Assembly (NCBI GenBank): GCA_025924275.1
Contig: JAICEH010000063.1
Location: 1-9,844 of the forward strand
Direction of reading: 5' to 3'
Source: Gemmatimonadales bacterium
GTDB lineage: Bacteria > Gemmatimonadota > Gemmatimonadetes > Gemmatimonadales > GWC2-71-9
Length of the DNA stretch: 9,844 nt
Program-made: the position numbers and the translations under genes
The notes under the pieces: model-generated
What the model saw: only the letters and a program-made list of their open reading frames with translations
Told to the model about the DNA's origin: nothing
Database searches by the model: none
Shown here: in pieces, positions 6,987 through 9,844 of the stretch
Numbering within the stretch: the first letter of the stretch is position 1
How the letters are laid out: each line of letters begins with the position of its first letter

Positions 6987-8654
6987 TCAGCGGGAGGCCG
7001 CCACGGAGCGGGCGGACGGCTCGACCGGGGCGCCGCGCTCCTCGCCGTGGCGGAGCGCCGCCCCAACGAAGGCGGTGAAGAGCGGGTGGGGCCGCGTGGG
7101 CCGGGACTTGAGCTCCGGGTGGAACTGGCAGCCCAGGAACCAGGGATGGTCGGGTAGCTCGATCACCTCGACCAGCCCGCCGTCGGGCGACTGGCCGGAG
7201 AGCCGGAGGCCGAACTCGGCCAGGACGTCCCGGTACGCGTTGTTGACCTCCCACCGGTGGCGGTGGCGCTCGCTGGTCTCGGTGGTGCCGTAGGCCTGCG
7301 CCACCTTCGACCCGGGCCGGAGGCGCGCCGGGTAGGCGCCCAGCCGCATGGTGCCGCCCAGGTCCTTCACCTCGCGCTGCGACTGCATCAGCGCGATGAC
7401 CGGCGTGCCGCACTCGGGGACGAACTCGGTGCTGTGGGCATCCTCCAGCCGGCAGACGTTCCGGGCGAACTCGATGATGGCGATCTGGAGCCCGAGGCAG
7501 ATGCCGAAGAACGGCAGCCGGTGCTCCCGGGCCCACTGGACGGCGTGGATCATCCCCTCGACGCCGCGCTCGCCGAAGCCGCCGGGCACCAGCAGCCCGT
7601 CGACCCCCTCGAGCTGGCGGCCGGCCGCCTCCTGGTCGGTGAACTGGTCACTGGCGAGCCAGGTGGCCTCGACCCGTGCATCGTTGGCGATGCCGCCGTG
7701 GATCAGCGACTCCTGGATCGACTTGTAGGCGTCCACCAGGTTGGTGTACTTGCCCACGATGGCGATCCGGACCCGCCGCCCGGGCCGGAGCGCGGTCTCG
7801 ACCATCCCGCGCCAGGCCGTCAGGTCGGGGTCCCGGGTCTCCAGCCGGAGCCGCTCGCAGACCGTCGCGTCGAGGCCCTGCTCGCGGAAGCGGAGCGGGA
7901 TCTCGTAGATGGTGGCCACGTCGGGGCTCTCCACCACGCAGCCGAAATCCACGTTGCAGAACAGGGCGATCTTGCGCTTGATGTCGGCGCTGATCGGGTG
8001 CTCGCTCCGGCAGATCAGGATGTCGGGCTGGATCCCGATCTGCATCAGGTCACGCACCGAATGCTGGGTCGGCTTGGTCTTGAGCTCCCCCGCGGCGGCG
8101 ATCCAGGGCACCAGCGTCAGGTGGATGAAGAGCGCGTTCTCCCGGCCGACCTCCTGGCGGAACTGCCGGATCGCCTCGAGGAACGGCAGCGACTCGATGT
8201 CGCCCACGGTGCCGCCGATCTCCGTGATCACCACGTCGTGCCCCGGGGCCGACCGGCGGATCGCGTGCTTGATCTCGTCGGTGATGTGGGGGATCACCTG
8301 GACGGTGGACCCCAGGTACTCGCCCCGGCGCTCCTTGTTGATGACCGTCTGGTAGATCCGGCCGGTCGTCACGTTGTTGAGCTGCGAGAGCGACCGGTCG
8401 ATGAACCGCTCGTAGTGGCCCAGGTCGAGGTCGGTCTCCGCCCCGTCGTCCGTCACGAACACCTCGCCATGCTGGAACGGCGACATCGTGCCCGGGTCGA
8501 CGTTGATGTACGGGTCGAACTTCTGCATCGTCACGCTCAGGCCGCGCTCGACCAGCAACCGGCCGAGCGAGGCAGCCGCGATGCCCTTCCCGAGGGAGGA
8601 GACGACGCCGCCGGTGACGAAGACGTACTTGGTGGCCTGGGGACCCGTGGTCAT
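6987..8654 (-). CDS. pyrG: CTP synthase PyrG
   Basis: It aminates UTP to CTP using ATP and glutamine. The 555 residues comprise an N-terminal synthetase domain (about 1-275) with GGVVSSLGKG and Lys23, Asp77 and Glu145 as the likely ATP/Mg contacts, and a C-terminal class I glutaminase domain (about 295-535) with nucleophile Cys386 in GICLGLQ and partners His512 and Glu514 in FHPEL. A short variable tail follows residue 535. The ATG at 8654 overlaps the kdsB stop in ATGA and gives the family N-terminus; the frame is open further upstream only because of high GC. The gene sits between kdsB and kdsA. CTP is the co-substrate of KdsB, which explains the place in the operon. Confidence 0.98.
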   Translation of the reverse strand: MTTGPQATKYVFVTGGVVSSLGKGIAAASLGRLLVERGLSVTMQKFDPYINVDPGTMSPFQHGEVFVTDDGAETDLDLGHYERFIDRSLSQLNNVTTGRIYQTVINKERRGEYLGSTVQVIPHITDEIKHAIRRSAPGHDVVITEIGGTVGDIESLPFLEAIRQFRQEVGRENALFIHLTLVPWIAAAGELKTKPTQHSVRDLMQIGIQPDILICRSEHPISADIKRKIALFCNVDFGCVVESPDVATIYEIPLRFREQGLDATVCERLRLETRDPDLTAWRGMVETALRPGRRVRIAIVGKYTNLVDAYKSIQESLIHGGIANDARVEATWLASDQFTDQEAAGRQLEGVDGLLVPGGFGERGVEGMIHAVQWAREHRLPFFGICLGLQIAIIEFARNVCRLEDAHSTEFVPECGTPVIALMQSQREVKDLGGTMRLGAYPARLRPGSKVAQAYGTTETSERHRHRWEVNNAYRDVLAEFGLRLSGQSPDGGLVEVIELPDHPWFLGCQFHPELKSRPTRPHPLFTAFVGAALRHGEERGAPVEPSARSVAASR

Positions 8655-9403
8655 CGTGAACTCTCGCGTGTCGCGTGCCAGTGGGCTTCCGCCCGAGGGA
8701 GGTCGTCCGGGGTGTCCACCCCGGGAAGGACCGGCGCGGCGAGCCGGGCCACGCCGATGGTGAGCCCGTGGTGGAGGGCCCGCAGCTGTTCCAGCTTCTC
8801 GGCCTGCTCGGCCGCCGTCGGCGGGAGGCCGACCCAGCGCCGGAGCGCCTCGGGCCGGTAGACGTACAGGCCGACGTGCTGCCAGTAGAGCCCGTCCGCG
8901 GGAGTCCCGGGGTCGCGGCGGAAGGGGATCGGCGCCCGGGAGAAGTAGAGTGCCCGGCCCCCGGCGTCCGTGACCACCTTGACCCGGGCGGGGTCGCCCG
9001 CGAGGGCGGGGTCGAGCGGGCCGGCGCAGGTGCCCACGTCGTCCCCGTCCGCCGCGCGGGCGATGGACCCGGCAATGCACTCGTGATCGAGGAAGGGCTC
9101 GTCGCCCTGGATGTTGGCGACCAGATCCATGCCGGCGAATTCCCGGCGCGCGGCCACCTCCGCCACCCGCTCGGTCCCGGTCTCGTGCGCCGGGGAGGTG
9201 AGCACCGCCCGTCCGCCCACCCGCTCCACCGCCACGGCCACCTCCGGCGCCTCGGTTGCCACCACGAGCTCGGCGAAGCGTCCCGACGCCCGGGCGCGTT
9301 CGTAGACGCGGACGACCAATGGCTGGCCGGCCAGGGGCTGGAGCGGCTTGTTGGGGAGTCGGGTGGACCCGAGTCGGGCCGGGATGACGCCGAGGACGCG
9401 CAC
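8651..9403 (-). CDS. kdsB: CMP-Kdo synthetase KdsB
   Basis: It activates Kdo with CTP to CMP-Kdo, the donor for Kdo transfer to lipid A. The 250-residue chain has the N-terminal nucleotide loop VIPARLGSTRLPNKPL (6-21), NIQGDEP with Mg-binding Asp101, YFSRAPIPF (153-161), HVGLYVYR, EKLEQLRAL (202-210) and VDTPDDL near 229-235 with a second acidic site. I chose the GTG at 9403 because its product aligns with the usual MKxLGVIPAR start. A TTG at 9409 is in frame but lies inside the -10 element of the promoter. No Shine-Dalgarno sequence is present, and the promoter leaves almost no room for a leader. It is the first gene of the operon; its stop overlaps pyrG. Confidence 0.96.
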   Translation of the reverse strand: MRVLGVIPARLGSTRLPNKPLQPLAGQPLVVRVYERARASGRFAELVVATEAPEVAVAVERVGGRAVLTSPAHETGTERVAEVAARREFAGMDLVANIQGDEPFLDHECIAGSIARAADGDDVGTCAGPLDPALAGDPARVKVVTDAGGRALYFSRAPIPFRRDPGTPADGLYWQHVGLYVYRPEALRRWVGLPPTAAEQAEKLEQLRALHHGLTIGVARLAAPVLPGVDTPDDLPRAEAHWHATRESSR

Positions 9404-9406
9404 GAC

Positions 9407-9438
9407 CAAAACTAAATGCGGTCCCGGCCCCTGTCAAA
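9407..9438 (-). promoter_or_regulatory. Promoter of the kdsB-rpoN operon, probably leaderless
   Basis: Read on the minus strand, a perfect TTGACA (9437-9432) is followed by a 17-nt spacer and TAGTTT (9414-9409), a fair sigma-70-type -10. The same bases also give TTTG (9438-9435), 20 nt, and TAGTTTTG (9414-9407), which fits the Bacteroidetes-type TTTG/TAnnTTTG pattern. Only 5 nt separate the -10 hexamer from the GTG of kdsB, so transcription would begin at or within the start codon. It lies in the only non-coding gap of the window, at the head of the operon. Confidence 0.75.
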
Positions 9439-9462
9439 AGTCGTGCCGCGGGGCTTGACGGC

Positions 9463-9475
9463 CAGCCTCAGGCTG
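9463..9475 (-). terminator. Small hairpin after the TPR gene, weak terminator candidate
   Basis: CAGCC and GGCTG form a 5-bp inverted repeat around a 3-nt loop, 23 nt past the TPR-protein stop codon. There is no T run directly after the stem; the nearest is TTTT about 23 nt further on. It could mark the end of the upstream transcript, but the stem is short and the call is weak. Confidence 0.25.
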
Positions 9476-9498
9476 CTACCGCGCCGACTGACAAGAAG

Positions 9499-9844
9499 TT
9501 ACGGCTGGGGCAGGCGTGCTGCGGCCCGGCTCGCCACGGCGGTATCGGCAGCAGCTCGAGCCGCCGCCGCGAGGCCCCGGAGCGACAGCAGCCGGCCGGG
9601 GTGGACCGTGAGCGAACGGGTGAACGCCGCCTGGGCCTCGGCCGCCCGGCCCGCCGCGAGGAGCTGCTCGCCCAGGAGTTCCCACACTGGCTTCACCACG
9701 CTCGGCGGGCCGTACTCCACGGGCAGCGCCGCGTCCCGGCGCGCTGCGGCCCGCAGCAGTTCGAGGCCGTCGTCAACCCGGCCGGCGTCGATCCGGAGCA
9801 GGGCGTCCAGTTGGTCCGCGATGACGCCGACCTGGCCCCGCACC
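9499..9844 (-). CDS. TPR-repeat protein, C-terminal part (cut by window edge)
   Basis: The last 114 codons before a TAA stop at 9501-9499 are visible; the frame runs off the right end. The Ala- and Leu-rich sequence is helical. It includes VKPVWELLGEQLLAAGRAAEAQ, followed by AAFTRSLTVHPGRLLSLRGL, which matches a tetratricopeptide repeat (small-large-Ala pattern, Pro at the end of helix B), with a second partial repeat after it. GPPSVVKP just before it resembles a conserved Pro-rich turn in some large bacterial TPR proteins. TPR domains bind other proteins; no catalytic part is visible and the function is unknown. It is separated from kdsB by 95 bp with its own promoter, so it is probably not part of the LPS operon. 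Confidence 0.8.
   Translation of the reverse strand, partial: VRGQVGVIADQLDALLRIDAGRVDDGLELLRAAARRDAALPVEYGPPSVVKPVWELLGEQLLAAGRAAEAQAAFTRSLTVHPGRLLSLRGLAAAARAAADTAVASRAAARLPQP

Noticed and set aside
6179..7066. Upstream extension of the kdsC frame giving a 478-residue protein
   Set aside because: It is the kdsA region in another frame, low complexity; the GTG at 6178 gives the usual KdsC length.
8666..8680. Sigma-54-like site before pyrG (TGGCACG, then GC at the correct 10-nt distance)
   Set aside because: The -12 half is ACGC rather than TTGC, the bases encode conserved-frame KdsB residues, and one such partial match is expected by chance in a GC-rich window.
7257..8861. Plus-strand open frame of 534 codons opposite pyrG
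   Set aside because: It is the antisense shadow of a highly conserved CTP synthase and has no independent motif.
9404..9409. TTG at 9409 as the kdsB start
   Set aside because: It sits inside the predicted -10 element and adds two residues not needed by homology; the GTG at 9403 fits better.
8655..9437. Upstream extension of the pyrG frame giving an 816-residue protein
   Set aside because: The extra part reads through kdsB in another frame and has no homology. The ATG in the ATGA overlap gives the normal PyrG N-terminus.
9455..9483. Plus-strand TTGACG as a -35 of a rightward promoter
   Set aside because: No -10-like hexamer lies 16-18 nt downstream, and no plus-strand gene follows.

Overview
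The window is a compact, high-GC (roughly 70% by eye), single-strand block from a Gram-negative (diderm) bacterium that makes Kdo-containing lipopolysaccharide. All recognisable genes lie on the minus strand, so the transcription order runs from the right end of the window to the left. The phylum cannot be proven from the sequence. The GC content, the multi-repeat OstA-type LptA, a lipoprotein-type LptC and a promoter that also fits the Bacteroidetes-type TTTG/TAnnTTTG pattern all suggest a member of the FCB group, possibly Gemmatimonadota. This is inference only.

Layout from right to left: (1) the 3' end of a TPR-repeat protein (9499-9844); (2) a 95-bp intergenic gap, the only real non-coding stretch, holding a promoter immediately in front of kdsB; (3) a tightly packed run of ten genes: kdsB, pyrG, kdsA, kdsC, kdsD, lptC, an lptA-like gene, lptB, rpoN and the start of a family 2 glycosyltransferase cut by the left edge. 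Seven of the nine junctions are 1- to 4-nt stop/start overlaps, mostly GTGA or ATGA. One is an 11-nt overlap and one is a 2-nt gap. This points to a single translationally coupled operon.

The genes form a coherent pathway. KdsD makes arabinose-5-phosphate, KdsA condenses it with PEP, KdsC removes the phosphate to give Kdo, PyrG supplies CTP, and KdsB uses that CTP to activate Kdo as CMP-Kdo. LptB is the ATPase, LptC the inner-membrane-anchored periplasmic component, and LptA the periplasmic bridge that exports finished LPS. RpoN (sigma-54) sits directly after lptB, as it does in the E. coli kdsD-kdsC-lptC-lptA-lptB-rpoN cluster. In E. coli the next genes are hpf and ptsN; here a glycosyltransferase follows instead.

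I found no CRISPR array, mobile element, RNA gene or wholly new system. The most unusual points are an LptB with an unrecognised N-terminal domain of about 135 residues, supported by its own ribosome binding site; a kdsB promoter placed so close to the start codon that the mRNA is probably leaderless; an LptC that looks like a lipoprotein; and a long LptA-like protein with repeated OstA-type units and exactly two cysteines in the mature chain.
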